This document shows, piece after piece, positions 20,168 through 35,100 of a DNA stretch of 64,000 bases. The first letter of the stretch is position 1. Each line of letters begins with the position of its first letter. The translations under genes and the position numbers were made by a program. This DNA is from Ornithodoros turicata (taxonomy: Eukaryota > Arthropoda > Arachnida > Ixodida > Argasidae): contig NC_088203.1 of NCBI RefSeq assembly GCF_037126465.1, positions 105,486,409 to 105,550,408 of the forward strand. Direction: 5' to 3'. Below the pieces are notes generated by a model. It had not been told where the DNA came from. It did not search any database and worked only from the letters and a program-made list of their open reading frames with translations.

Positions 20168-23100
20168 CTGGAATAACATTGGATGAAGTTTAATTTACAA
20201 ACAAATTTCTATTTAGATGCCTAGGCACTAGACAAGTGCAAAAGACAAGACCACAGCAAACTTCAGCACTGTGCTCTTTGTGGAGACATTAAACATTTTA
20301 CATGTACATCCCACCAAACACGAGAGATTGAACAATGATGGTGCGGCAGAAAATTGACAAATTACAACACTCTCTTTGCTTGTTCTGTTAGTAGGTCATT
20401 GCTGTTCATCGGTGCATTCAAAGCCCTTGCTTAGGGATGAACCTTATTTATGGCATTTAGCATACAAGCCACTCCCACGCTTGAAATTGTGTAAACAAAA
20501 TTTACTTGTATTACTTTTTTTTCTGGAGAACCTTCATTTTGTTTCTGCCAAAGAGCCACAGGATAGTTTCCAGCTGGCACTTCACTAATTGTAAAATTGG
20601 ATTGCTCATTTCCGAGGCATTTGGGCCATCACAAGTGGCAATGTGACCGATTCCTATGATGCATGCAGACTAGGCTAGACTGGGCTAGCTGACTCACACA
20701 GCCTACACAACCTGAGGGTCGCTGCCTGAGAATTTTCGTCACCACTTGAGCCCTAACATGTCACCTAGTCCCCCAGATTTAAGCCTCCTGAGCTCTGCAG
20801 GAGCGTTGAGGAGAAAGCCAATCATCCTCACAGTATCAAAGATTCATCGAAGACAATTGAAAAAACCCCAGTGCTGGGTAGGACGAGGACGGAGAATAAA
20901 AACGACGAGGATCTTTATACCCCATGGCTTCTTCTCCATCAAGATGTGCAGGGACAATCTAGTGCTGTTCCTCACAAGTTACTACCTTGGGTTACTTATC
21001 TTGTAGGTCAGGACTTTTTTGTACAACAGGAAACAGGAACTCACAGGTTCTGTAGTTCCCTGATTCTGCTTTCCCAAGCCTTCTCCTTCCTTCCACCCCA
21101 TCTTCTGAAGCATTTGGAATCCTTTGTTTTCTGTGGGAAGGACCCTGAAAGTGGTACATCAACTGTAAGTACCCGAAGTAGGTCAAAAGGAACGACGATG
21201 TCAGTCACACTACCTGACATATGAGAGTGCGGCATTAAAAAAGAAAAACGAATATACAGTTCATCGTGAAGATACTTGAAGTGAAGAAGTTTATGTCGAA
21301 ATAAAAGAAACAGTCAGAATGGGGAAGTAACAGACAGGGATGTTCCTCAGTTGACAGAAGCTGCAAGGCATGTACTATAAGCTCCATCAATGTTGGCACT
21401 GCTAACCAGCAGTGTAGCCAGAAAAATATTTTGGGAGGGTTTCTGTGGGTACTTTACATGGGGGAGGAGGATTTCCCCTCGTTACCCTCTCCCAAAGGGA
21501 TATGATTTGAGGGGGAGGGGGGCAGGGAACCCCTTGACTCTGCCACTGCTGCTAACTAAAGGGGTTGCACTATTTCCATACAAGTGTTGCGAGTTAAGGA
21601 CATCACACGCATCACTGAACCGTATGCAAGAGCAATGAGTTAAAAATTATTTTTTTGTCATAGCTAATAAAACAGACTTTTGACTGGCATAAAGGAGAAA
21701 GCTTCCGTTATTTCTACTGGTCCTCAAAAGCACGCAACCCCTTTCTGCCACACTAGTAACGTCAACACAACTGTGGCTATGGCCAAGGTGCTTTATTCGC
21801 TACAAGTGTGAAAACACGGGAAGTGCAGTACATCTGTGATTTTCCATGTTGTGGAGCGGTCTCACTCAGAAGAAGAACAACCACAGGGACTTTATTTGAG
21901 TGATGATGTACCCAAGGAATTATACCAAAGATGTAAAATTGATTAAATAAACTCTGGGTGGTTGCAGTTCTAACATCTGACTGTGTGCGGATGACTGTGT
22001 CATTTATGGGCCGATAACTCGTGACAAAGATCATTAATTACTTCGAAATTACCTAAACATTTTTCATGAATGGTGCTCCAACTGCATTATGGTATCCAAC
22101 CACACTTCTAAATGAAAGTCTATGCCATTTACTAGGTCGTCCCATCCCGCCAACTTCATGTATGCTCTGGAAACTAACAAGGAAGTTAAGTGTGCTAGCA
22201 GTGCACAAAAATATAAGGACACAGAGAAGAGAGAAGGACAATTCTAATGTGACGCCTTGTCCTTGTCGTTTTGTGCGCTGCCTACACGCATAACTGAAGT
22301 GTTCACGAACTACACCAGACTAGCCCAGAACTACCAAAGAACTAGCCCAGAATCGTGCAGTCAGGTTTATCATAAATAACTACAGCACACAGACTAGCAT
22401 AACCAAAATAAAAAGATTGTTTCAACTAGATACTTTACATCATACCAAATCATCTTCTGTTTAAATGTATCGAATGGTTTTCCTGACATTCCAACATGAA
22501 GAGCACTGAAGTGCACAGTCAAGAGCTATTGGGAAAGCATGACAAGTACAAGTGACACCTGAAATCCCCAATCTGAACTGTTTACCTTGCTCTTTCCTGA
22601 TTGTGAATCACGTTGACTTTGGAAGGCATTTTTTCGGCCACCATACACTTCTATGACTCACACATGACAACATATGGATAAGAGCATTCACCTTGGGTCA
22701 AACATCCTATAATAAGATGATAATGGCCTCGAAAGCCACAGATAAACAGAGGAAGTCCTTGAGATACATAGGCTGGCAGTGGGAGCTATCCAGAGATAAG
22801 AATACTGCTTTATAAATGTCGAGCCTATCTTGATAAGATAAAGAAAAATAGAGGCCAATTAATTAACACAAACACACACAAAAAAAAAATGCTGCACTTG
22901 TTTATTGAAATATGGCGGTCATCGAAAAAAGGCAGACAGTGACGAGAATCCAACCCTGCACCTCTCGAGGGCAGCGGAGCCTTGTCAAGTTGCCAGCTGG
23001 CAGCTTTTTGCTCCTTTGCCCAACCATGTATATGGTAAATTCAATGAATTGAATTGAATTGACTTGACTTGACTGCTGGGCAAGTGCACTACCCACTAGA

Positions 23101-26100
23101 ATACGCTGGCAATGGCTTGGGGGCCTGAGCCCCCCTTACCTCACCGGAGCTTTCCTAGGGAAGGGAAAGGGGGCAGGCCCCCTCCAAGAAGTCTTCCCAG
23201 ATGACATTCAAGATGAACATTTTGAGGAATATCCTAAGTTTCATACAAGCACAGTGATGCAAGCGAATATGAAAATCCTGTAAAAATTTGTTCCACAATT
23301 GCTAACTGTCCCACCTAAGCACACCTCCAACTCACTTTCCATCATGTTCCTACATTTGTGGTAATGCCACATACTCACATGTTGATCTAAAAAAAAAAAG
23401 TTGCATAGTCATGCCGTATCAACACGAGTTCCTTCGAAGGGCAGATACAGACCCTCAATTTGGGGTGGGATGGGGTCCTCTTAAAGCACATAGTGGGGAG
23501 GGGGAAACCTAACTCTTAAACTAATGTTTTGAGAGGTTCCACCACTGGTTCCTTCCAGAGGGGAAGTTTCATGTTTCAAAAGCACTAAAAATTAAGTTTC
23601 GGCATGCAAACCCAGAAGAAAAGCAGTCCCTGATTGAAATGTTGATGGCTCTCGTCCTGAGGCAATTCCCTTCATACTACCTTACCGGTTCGCTCGATTT
23701 CTACCTGTCTATACTCTGCATAGAGGTTGTCGAACTGGTTTCGAGTGGAACTTCTTTCATCAACGATGCTGAAGACCAGAGACGCGGACAAAAAAAAAAC
23801 ATGATTCAGTTCAAGCTTGCCCACACCCTGTCTCTTCTCGATCTCCCACAAACCAGTAGCAATTGCGAACACTTTTTACCTGTATCTGTACCAGTGGCGT
23901 AGCCAGACCTCCAATGTAGGGGGGGCTCGATACGAAAACTCCCCCACCCCCACTGATCCTGGATGCGACAACAAACATATACTTGTGCACACCGCAAAAT
24001 GCGGTTGAAAAAAAAAAGAACGAAAATAATTTATTTGGACGTTCACAGTACGATTACATATATAGGCTGTCATGTCCAATGAGGTGGTGTCACGAGATTG
24101 TAAGTACTTTGAAAAGCTCATACTTTGAAAACCATTCACGAGTGCTGCTTAGATAGCCGTCATGAACTGCAAGAACTTTCGCGATCGTCACACTGGTCCC
24201 CCCCCCCACCATATATTATTTTCTTATCGGATTTGCACGATTTACGTGGGTCGGGTCGTGGCAGGTAGGGGGGGCTCGAGCCCCCCCTACCTGCCCCCCC
24301 TACTAGGGGGGGCTCGAGCCCCCCCTAGCCCCCCCGTGGCTACGCCACTGATCTGTACCGTATACCTTAAATATATATTTGTCCTAGTTTCAACTGCGGT
24401 TTTTGAGTCACGTCGAGCCGTTGTGTTTTACCGACACAAAAAAATCTGGCGGTTGCATGGCCGTCTCCGATGTATCGGTGTCATCTTCGCTCGCTATGTC
24501 TATCGGCTCAGGGACAGCGGCTGTAGAGGTGCTCGCGCCTTCGTTCACAGCGCGCGTGCCGCGTCAAATTTGCGACGCTGTCTCGCTCGCTGGGCGCCGG
24601 ACATTGGGTACCGGTGGCCAGAGCCTCCTCTTTCGAACGACAGGCGCAATCCGTCTGGCTCCGCGTCGGGCTGCGGCCGAAATTTTTTCCACACTTTTAA
24701 GTTTCTCGCGAACAAATATCGTCCAAGCCACCTATTATTACTTAAGCCGATTGGTCTCGACAATCTCTACCCGAAAACACCCGAATCACCGCGCCACCGC
24801 ATGTGGATCGCCAGCTACATTGAACGGAAAGTTCCGCGAGCGTCCGTTTCGAATATATATAACGCGGTTAAATTTAAAGTTAATTCACAGTTAACCGGTA
24901 AATTTAACGCAGTTTAACGAAGTTATTTAGGCAAGTTTACCGTATATTTCGGTCCGATTTTAAAGACGTTTCGCGTCAAAAATATTATCGTCGCTTAAAA
25001 AGTGACATTCCCATGCTCTTTGGAAGCATGATATATGATGCCTAAAACGGAGTTCATTAAAGCGGAGTCGAGTCAGATGCTGTAACAGAACACGGACTCA
25101 ACGCGAACGGGGGAGCGGACAGTGACAGCAGTGGGCACGCCATCACTGTAACGCCGTGTATTCTAGAAACGTGTATCGAGTTTCAATTCTCTCCCTCTTT
25201 GTACAGTCTTTTCTATTTGTAAATAAAGATAGTCCTAACCCAGACCCCGACTGGTGAAGCCGCTTCTTGCTTCTGTGCTTCGCGACATTTAACGAGGCTG
25301 CGAGTTTGCAACACACGTGCATCACACGCAGCAAACACGCAACAGACCGGTATTTGTTGTTGTAAAGGCTATCTAGCGTTGTGGGATCCAATGCAGTGCC
25401 AAGTCAAGATACGGAAATCCTCGACGTCAAGTACACTCCATTGAAAATACGCATCATGCAAGACGACTTTGAAATAGAACACGCTCTCGCAAGAAACACG
25501 TGACTGCGGTGTGACGTCCCTGTGGGGTGCTTTATCTTTATTGTAGCTCCAAAGAAATAAGATCTCTGTACATCGCGTAAGAATGAAAAAACGCCAAACG
25601 GTTTACTCCCATTACGAAGGGTAGTAAAGCTCTTTCAGGTAAATCGAACCCGATGTCTAGCGATGTCTACCCTCCCAATCAATTTCCGGATAACACCAGA
25701 TTAAGTATTCCCTTTCTCACTTTGCAAATGTAGCGCAGAAAGAAAAAAAAAGCTCAAAAGAACCAACAGGACGTTTTGTGGGATACGTACACATAGTTGG
25801 CTCGCAACAAATCCTGCTATCGCTGAACTGAACATCGACACATATATTCGTATGTGCAGGTCCCGACAAAAGTTTATGGAACACCGGAGTGGTGTATATA
25901 CACATATCATCTGAGCGATACCGTTGCTGCAAACAGGAGCAGATAGACTTACAAACAGGTGACCGGGTACTCGACGCACCTCTCAGTAAGTGTGTCCACT
26001 CCCGTTCGCCGCTAGGGTGGCGCTGAGATCAAGAAATCAGAGATCGGAACCGCAACTGAACCCGAGCCGAAAACCGAAAAAAAAAAAAAACGTTATTTTC

Positions 26101-29100
26101 TGACGAACCTGAATCGAACCGAACCGGAACTGGATCGAAAAAAATTCATACGGTTACCGGTCCGGGAATCGGTTCAGAGGTAAAATAATTGTACAACTGA
26201 CAGACCTTTTTTTTTTTTTACTCGCCTGAAACGGTTATCTCACACCTTTCTATTACAACCGTGCACGGTGAGCATGAACTCGCTTTCATAGAGCAAAATT
26301 ACTGCCCATGAACCGGTTAAACCGGGACCGAAAAAAGTAACGGTTCCAATCCCTGTAAATGTCCCGACCGCTGACCGTCTTTCTTTCTTTTCTTTTCTTT
26401 TTCTTTTTTTTTTGTCTGTGTGTGTGCGGGGGGTGTTCTCCCTGAGCCAAACCCGAACCGAACTACCAGAACCGGTTCAAGCTGATAATTTCGGTTCAGC
26501 GGAGCTAAACTCGAACCTGAACGGGACCGAAAAAAATACCGGTTCCGATCCCTGCAAGAAATACGTCGTTCTGGTGTTCCGTAAACTTTTGTCGGGATCT
26601 GTACTACACGTGAAAATATGGTATACATATTAGAGAGTTTTAGTACATCGTACGCTATCGCCTTTGCATACGGAAGGGATAGCGCTGGTGATTATGCGCG
26701 AAGCTCTCTTTCTGTTATGGGCGTGCGCAGAACCACCAACGCTATCCCTTACGTACGCAAAGGCGATAGCGTATGATGTACTAGAACTAGATTCGTTCTC
26801 GCATTGTAAGTGTGATCTGGACCCCGATCTTGAACTTTCACATAGCGATCGCTATCGTTATATTTAAAGTCAGCGCGCTCCAGAGCTGCTTTGGTATAGG
26901 CTCACGCAAAAACTCGTGGCGAATCACGAACCGAAGTGATGCCGTGCGTTATCTTATGGGATAACGCCAAGTCGAAGATAAAAGCGATAAGCTGAAGCGA
27001 TAAAAGGCTTCGTTTTGGAAATTTAGCCGGAAAACAGCATAAGTAGCCCACCCGGAATCAGATGAAAAATGAAAAGCCTATTTTGCTCCCCCGGGTTTGT
27101 AAGAGGCACTCAACCTGAAAAAGTCAGAAACAAAAATCCATCCTACCGTACATCCACAGGCCTTCCATGAGTGGCGTTTTAACCCTATTTTGTCGTCCTA
27201 CGTGCAAGCAACGCATCTAATGACTTTGGAAACCCAGTTAACTCCTATACACTCGGCGGATATTACCAATATAGTCAAACTTCGTTATAGGGAAACGTGG
27301 TACAACGAAATAATTGGCATTCCCCGTCACGCGGCGCCATAGGAGGGAACAATGCATTTCAGCTCCCGATAGAACGAAAGTTTTAAGCCGGCATCTCGAT
27401 ACACGCGTCCATACAAGCAAAAGGCTTCTGCAGTGCTTCTATTCCGTTTCTCTCCTCAGCTATCCTTTGTTGGCAAGCCAAAAGATTGTCGCTTACGGTG
27501 ATCGCATATGATCGGGCTCACGTTGCCCGCGCTGCGTAACGTCGGCTAGCGGGCGACGGTGTACCCGGAGGGAGAGGGAGGCGGCCGACGAGCTCAGCAG
27601 ATTCGTGAAATGTAGTTTCCGGTGAAAGTACGAGTACGGTGGCTTTCCTGTACGCATCCTTCACAGCGACCGGCAAAAGTGTTCGCACTGCACATCCCGA
27701 GATAGGGCGCTCCGGCGCGGACATAAAAAAAAATCCTTTACCATACTATATTCTACTGCACATACACGTTTATGTTGCTTGCACGTTCACAATTCGAGGC
27801 ATAAACGTTTCAGGTGTCATCAATTTCGGTACAACGAAAGGAATCGCGATCCCCGTTAATTTCGTTATATCGAGGTACAAATGTATTTCATTTCAAAGGT
27901 ATAGCTATGGAGAAGGAACGCAATTTTTCTACACCCAACGGGACGGTATGACTATCTCACTTCCTTTGGAGGAATGCAGTAGAGGCCTGTGACCGTCACG
28001 CTCCACCGATCATGTCGGGTCCTCATCAAAGTGATTTCATATCCGTTCAGTCATTCAAGACCTGCCCATATAGAGCGCTCTTTTCGTTTCCGTTTTCTAT
28101 CGTAAACAGCGAACGCGGTGAATAGAGTGTGCTAGTAGACCTTTTGATAACGTGGCTTCCGAAGCATAATATCTGCCGGACCCAATAAGATACTGTATTA
28201 AAGAGTTTTAGTGTATCGTACGCTATCGCCTTTGCGTACGTAAGTGATAGCGTTTATGGCTCTGCGCACGCCCATAACAGGAAGAGAGCTTCGCGCATTG
28301 CGCAGAACCGCCAACGCTATCTGTTACGTACGCAAAGGCGACAGCGTACAATGCACTATAAAAATTCATGTTTTCGGAACCGTTATCTTGAACACCTTCC
28401 GAACAAGTAAATCTTCTGATTCCTGCAACATCGACATGGAGGAAGCCAAGGTTGAAACCGATCAAAGTAATCCAGCGGTAGTGCGAAAGCATAGCGTAGC
28501 TTTATGGTAACGTGAAAAGCAGAACGACAATTTGGGCTCCAGAATGCTTCAGCTCTGCTGGAGGTTTTATCCATAGTTTAGAATGACACACTCTCTTTCC
28601 AGTTATCATTCTATCGTGATAGCGAGCTGATACAAAATTGTAAAAATAGCATTTCCCACATCAGCACGCCATGCCAAACGTTTCCTTTTTGGTCATTACC
28701 AAATGGAGCCACTAACTGACAAAAATTTTATGCCACCTGGCCAGGTTAAACCCAGCTCTGCCTCCGCGAAATACGATAAACAACGTTAACGTAACAACGA
28801 CAGAAGATTCCTGGCGTCAGCGCCTCTTTTCCCTGAGTTGTTTGGATACGTTAAGCAACTTTCTATCAATGACAGTCATAATATTGGTTAATTAAAATCT
28901 TAATCTTATTGGTTAATTCAAATTGGTTAACCCGTTACCATCCTACTTAACCCCGATTTATGGGTGGAAAAGTTCAGGTTCTTCGATGTAACACGAAGTC
29001 AAAGCTTCGCTTGGGAGCCATAAAACCCCAATGCTGGATGAAAGGAACAATAACAGCGATGTCCGTAGGCAGCTTTTACACAGCACTGGGGTAAAAACGA

Positions 29101-32100
29101 ATTATACCCCGATAGTTTTTTCCACACAAAGGTGAGGCTCTACGCATACAGTCTTTCTCCACTGACAACAGTGACGACATAATTCTGTTCCATTGTATAC
29201 GTACGGGAAAAATAAAAATAAAAAAAAACCTGACCCCAAAATAGCGATGGGAAAGGGAGGAGGAAACGTAAATCGATACGAAAATGGCTATAATGTGTTC
29301 GCCTACATTTTGAAGCGGCCTTCCATGTAGTACCTTTGCATGGCTAGGCGGCCCAGCCAATTCAATTTTAATTCTGGACACTGAGCAGTCGTGGGTAAGT
29401 CACTCGAAAAATGTAAGGTACAGTTAACCTGCAAAAATAGTAACTGGATTGCAGTGCATGTAACTAGTTACAGCTACAGTTACCGCATCAAAGTTATTTG
29501 ACACCTACTTTTTTTAAGGGGGAAAAAAAGTAGAAGGGATACAACTCAAAAGTTTGTTTTGGCACTTGTACTTAGTCCAAGCATAGCTACATATACCGTG
29601 TTATGAACAGAAGATCTCCCATGGACCCTCACAGCACGGTGGGAGTTAATCTTAGGCCGTCCTGACTGCGTTATGTAAGAATTAGTGATGCATAACTATC
29701 GATAAAGTGACTATCGATACTATCGATAGTTTTACGATAATCGACTACCGATAGTACTGTTCATTTGTTTTTCTTTACTATCGATAGCTAGATTTGGTTC
29801 TCACTATCGATCCGTTCGTTCCCGTCTCCGTTTTCGCACTGGCACAATAACAACGATAACAGAATCAAGTGCGACACAAGTTCTTTCCGTAAATTTAGCT
29901 GTAACGTATGGGCGATGCACTGCAAGCGCAAAAGAAGATGCTCATAAAACCATACGCCACGAACCATGGGTTCCACGAACGGGCACTTGTTCGCTGCCTC
30001 CCACTGAAAGAAAAGTAGAACCGAAGGTCGCGTCCCTTTAAGGGACCATATCGTAATCCCCTCAAGATCGTGGCTTTCGGGCGCGACCTTGTTCACCTCT
30101 AGCTTCGAGCGTAGTTCAATTCTACCAAATTTTGGCGCTGTCGAACACTATGACGTCATTTGTTTACAAACAGGGAGAGGTCTATTGTTGGACGTAAACG
30201 AAAGCGATCTAAGCGTGTTGCACTCCTCCGCAGGCAACTCAAGGTCTAACTCAACTGCTCACGCGCGCTGCACCTGCGTAATGCAATTTTTGTGCCCGAA
30301 GTAACTTGGAAGTAACTCGTTCTTTTTTTAAGTAACTCAGTAACTGCGAGTTACATTTCAGGCTGAAGAACTTCGTTATTAACTTAGTTACATTTTGCAC
30401 ACGGTAACTTAACTTGTAACGAGTTCTTTTTGACGGGTAACTTCTCAATCTATGGAAGGGACAAACCAGTCACTCTCTCTCTCATTCATCCTCCTTTCAC
30501 TCTTACATTTTTGCCCACTCATACACACATTCACACGACAGGGATCGACGCTAGCGGCAAATGTTGAACATGAGGGAACTGATGTCCTGAGGCTGGAACA
30601 CAGCTGGTCCTACAGCTGGCTAACCTTTTCAGTGACTTTCATCATTAATTTCTTAGGCAACTTGAGGCCTTGTATGTGATTGTCCCATTTTATTTGCAGT
30701 TACAAGGAGAAGTCTTCACAACCGTTGTCGTCTATTCCAACGTTCAAGCTAAGCTAACGTGTCCTCCGCCTGTGCACTGCATGAGCGGACAACAGGAATC
30801 ACCGAGCGAGTAGTGTAGCCCTCCAATGTTCCTTTTCGCCGTTTAGTGGCCGCTCCGGGTGTGCCAAAAGAGGTGCGCTGAACATTCGCTCACGTGCCCG
30901 TGTAAACACACCGCGAGGATGTGGCTGTATTCATTATCTGGAAAACGCGTCGGGTTTGCTTTATCGCTGTATGGCAAAGTTCATGTACCGCCCTAAGATT
31001 CTGAAATATCGGGTTGCAGAATTGCGTTTGAGCCTCTTGCGCACACCACAAACAGAGAGCTTTGCAATCTGTCGTCCCACCGGTTCTCCCAGGCAACGCA
31101 AACGATAAAGGCGACGCGATTGCTGCTTCCGCCTCGAAGCGAGCAAATTACGGCCAGGCAAACGCGTTGATCTGGGCACGCTGGTATAATGCATCCGTGG
31201 GTATACTACCGCGCGCAAGAAACGCGGGGCAATGAGAGAAGCACAGGACACAAGCCGGGTGCCTGTCATGCGTATTAAACCTGTCTACGTTGCCAGTCAA
31301 CACTTGTGTCCTGTGCTTCTCTCCTTGTCCCGTGGGTGTTTTTTTTTTCTTTTTTTTTTTGCGCACCTGCGTTTTTTTTTACCTCCAGAGTCGCGCACGT
31401 GCCACGCAAAGTAAGGTGTTTTCCCATGACGTCAAACGAACGCGTTTGGCCGCCATGACGGTGGTCACTTTTCCGGCGCAGTTGCCTGATTATCTAGCAC
31501 TTGTTCGAAAACGAAGCCTAGAATGATGTTTTGAAATCCGGTCGCGTCCATTCTCTTCTTTTATCCCGAAGACACTAATGGCGAATTCGGGTGGTCATTT
31601 CGGAGCAACCTTTTTTGCCAGATCTCGAGCAGTCATGTTCGCTTGGTCAAAATGAAGCAAATCTCGCATGTTCGCGTGGCGCTTTCCGAGCGCTCGGAAT
31701 TTGCTAGCTAGCACTTTTTTTGCCCGGTCTCAAAACGATCGAGCAGCAGATTGCTCAACTGTATCCGGTGTCGTCACGTCCGCACTGCAAGTCTGCAACG
31801 GTGGCGAGTGCCCTCATTGGCCCGCATGTTGAAATCACGTGGTTTAGCAGACGACAGAACTCGAAGACTTGCGACCGCGACGCCCCTAGCGTGATCCAAG
31901 TACCTAAAACGCCTAAAACCGCTAGATTCCTAGCGATCATGTTCGGGTGGCAACGGTCACGTGATCCAGCTCGGTCGCCGACCTAGCAATTTCCGAGCGC
32001 TCGGCCGTTTTGCTACGAAATGACCACCCGAATTCGCTATTAGCCGTTGTCGTTTCCACGTTTTCTGTTACGAAAACTATGGTTGCCGCATCGAAAAATC

Positions 32101-35100
32101 GCACAGTTTGTCATCTTTCAATACCGCTATCACGAAAAGTGATCGCCAGTGGGAAGAGCTTACGCACACGCACGTCACAATCAACCAGATGCCGTTTGCG
32201 TCGATAAATCCGTCGTATAAATGCGTGTATGAGTGAGAAACCATGTAAGGGTGAAAGTGGGATGAGTGAGAGAGTGGTTGGTTTGACATTTCCTCGAGTC
32301 TAACGAAGGACAAATTACAGAAGGAACACACGTGTCGTCCACTCCGTTCCGTGTTCCTTCTGTGTTTTGTCGTCCTTCCTCAGACTCAAGGAAGTGTTGC
32401 CGCTCTCACCACACCCTATTTGTTTGTCGCGCGCAAACTTCCGCACAAACTTTGCGTTCGGCGCACCCGTTTTGCCTCGCGCACCCAAAGTTCCGACTTT
32501 AGCTGCGTCCACCCTGAGCGTAAAGTCTGCTACACTTTGATGTTTGCGGTTCATCGCATGGTGCACGTCGGAATACTGAGCCAAAAATAAATATTTTTCC
32601 CCGCATCAAAGTATGACATCAGAGGAGCTCTACTGACGCAATCACGAGAGTGACGTCAGAGCGACCCGTGCCCATTATCTGCGTTACATCTATTACTCCC
32701 TTTGTTGCAAAACTTGAAATGCAGGTTCGCGTACGTATTTGCAAATAACCATCTCTCACATTTATCCTGCACAACTCCGTACCGTATAGGAAGTCGTCGG
32801 ACGGCATAACGAGGGCTTGAAAAGCGAGTGGTCTGCGGTGACGATATAACACGGGGCGTCCTTCTCACCATGGACGAGTGGACCGATAACGTTATTTGTC
32901 GCAGTCTACAACGCCTTATCATTCCTTCTTTCTTCTTTCGCTGCACGGCAACGCACGCGGACGTTAGCTTTGCGTGACGTCACCGTTGTGACTACTATAG
33001 GGCTACCTGCGAATTCATAGAAATTTCACGGCGCTCCGCAAGACTATGATGACGGTATAACGGTTCTGGTTACTGATGATGCAGCTGCTTTCGCTGTTGT
33101 CGACAGATTACACCTGTTAGTCCACGAATAAGATTGAGAGACACGCACAACTATAGCGTGGCCAAACTAGGGTATTGCGATGAAAGTCACTGAAAATGTT
33201 AGCCAGCTGTAGGACTCGAACCCTTTTCAGTGACTTTTATCTTTCATCGTTAATTTCTTAGGCAAATTGAGGCCTTGTATGTATTTGTCCCTTCTATGTT
33301 GTTCCAGCCTCCGAACATCAATTATTTCATGTAGGGTATTGCCTTCTCCGGCTATACAAGCTCTGCAATTCTGAGAATAGTATGAGCTATTTTCTATCCG
33401 TAACTGGGAATCAAATTCATAGCTGTTTATACAGGATGTCCCAGGAAACGTGTCATTGAATTATAATAAAAAAAACTGCGCGACCTAGAATCATGCGGTC
33501 AACAGCATTTGTTCTTATTAGGTTTTTGCCACCTCCTAATGTGAATGTCATGTACTCCAAGTTTAATTATGTAAATATTTGCGAACGGAACTCGGAAATT
33601 TCCCAAGTAAAGGTCACTTTTGTGCCCCACCAATATGAAGAGCGTGCCGAATTCACTCAAATTCATGATAATTCACAGTGATATTCGCTAGCTATCCCAT
33701 CGGAAAAAATAGCTGAATATCATGCTTTTCGGAGCACCGGACCATAACGCGCGATGACTTTTTGAGCGCAATCGCTCTCAGTGCGACGAAAGGAGGTTCC
33801 GAAGCCAGCCCACAGAGTGATAGTAGAAAAAGTAACAGTTCCTAAAATTGGGAGAGGGAAAGCATTATTCCAGCGAAAGTCGGACGTGGTAAGCCGTGCC
33901 TGTTTTATCTCTTTCTGCGGTGTCGGGGAGGGCTGGGTTTTCAACCTCCTTTCGTCAGACTGATTGCGCTGAAAAATTAATCGTGCGCTATTCTGTGCGA
34001 CCTCCGTAGAGCATGATGTTCGGCTATTTTTTTTTTTTTTTTCCCGATGGAATAGCTCCTGAATATCCCTGTCAATTATCATTAATTTGACTAAATTAGA
34101 CACGCTCTTCACATTGGTGGGGTAAAAAAGTGACCTTTACTGGGCAAATTTCCGACTTAAGCTCGCAAATATTTACATATAAACTTACGTTACACGACAT
34201 TCACACGAGGAGGTGGCAAAAACCCAGTAAGAACAAATGCCATTGACTCTAGGTCGCGTCGTTTTTTTATTATAATCCAATGACACGTTTTCTGGGACAC
34301 CCTGTATATTGAGGTGTAATCAGGACAGGGATTTTCCCAGCACTGCCTGGTGACACCCCTCCAAATTGTCTGCCAGAAAGGCGACGAAAGCTGCAGATAT
34401 GGGTGTCACCTCTCCCACCACCACTACAGACGACAGACTCCCCCCCCCCCCCCCCCCGAGACGAAAATCCTAGGGATATCCATGAATCGAGTTACAGCAA
34501 AAAAGCTTTTTTTCTTTTTTTGTCGGTACTGGGCAAGACTATACCTAAAGAGATCATATGTGGGAAGGTAGTACAGGTGTGTTTAGCGCACAGGTTCAGT
34601 TACATAGCTGTTCAGGTTCAATATTGCAATTAACACTGCAGAAGCTGAATGAACAACAAGGACTAACAAGTCTCACAAATGCCTGGTAGCATTTCGAGGA
34701 TGGCAGTGTGCCTGACCAGTCAGACACATGTGGGATCTCTTCCTGACCTCTCATCACCTGCAGTCTTTGGATCACTGCTTACTGCAAAACTGTCCAGTGC
34801 GTATATGTGGTGCTGGCTATACTGTTTTCGTGCCTGTCTTGTCTCATAAAAGTGTGAACCCAAAAAATAACCAGAGGATGAAAAATTTGGCTTAGCCATA
34901 CAGAAGAAAATCGATTAAAATGGTAGATGTGAGGCAGGATCCTGTCTTCCCCAAGAGGCGAGGCCCTAGCCATATTCGTTCGCAATTATTTCGAGCATAC
35001 ATTTTGCTCAAAGTGCGTACATTCAAGCCTCCAAAATCATATAGCCCCGACAGTTTCAGAGCAACACTGACCTCTCACTAAAAACGGTGACGCTTGTTTG

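Noticed and set aside
24162..24917. 251-codon plus-strand open frame
   Set aside because: Its first part runs through the inverted repeat and C/G runs of the hAT element, the rest has no recognisable domain.
33200..33240. T-arm-like 'gggttcgagtcct' on the minus strand as a tRNA gene
   Set aside because: No matching anticodon arm or acceptor stem can be built; it belongs to a repeat also seen near 30610.
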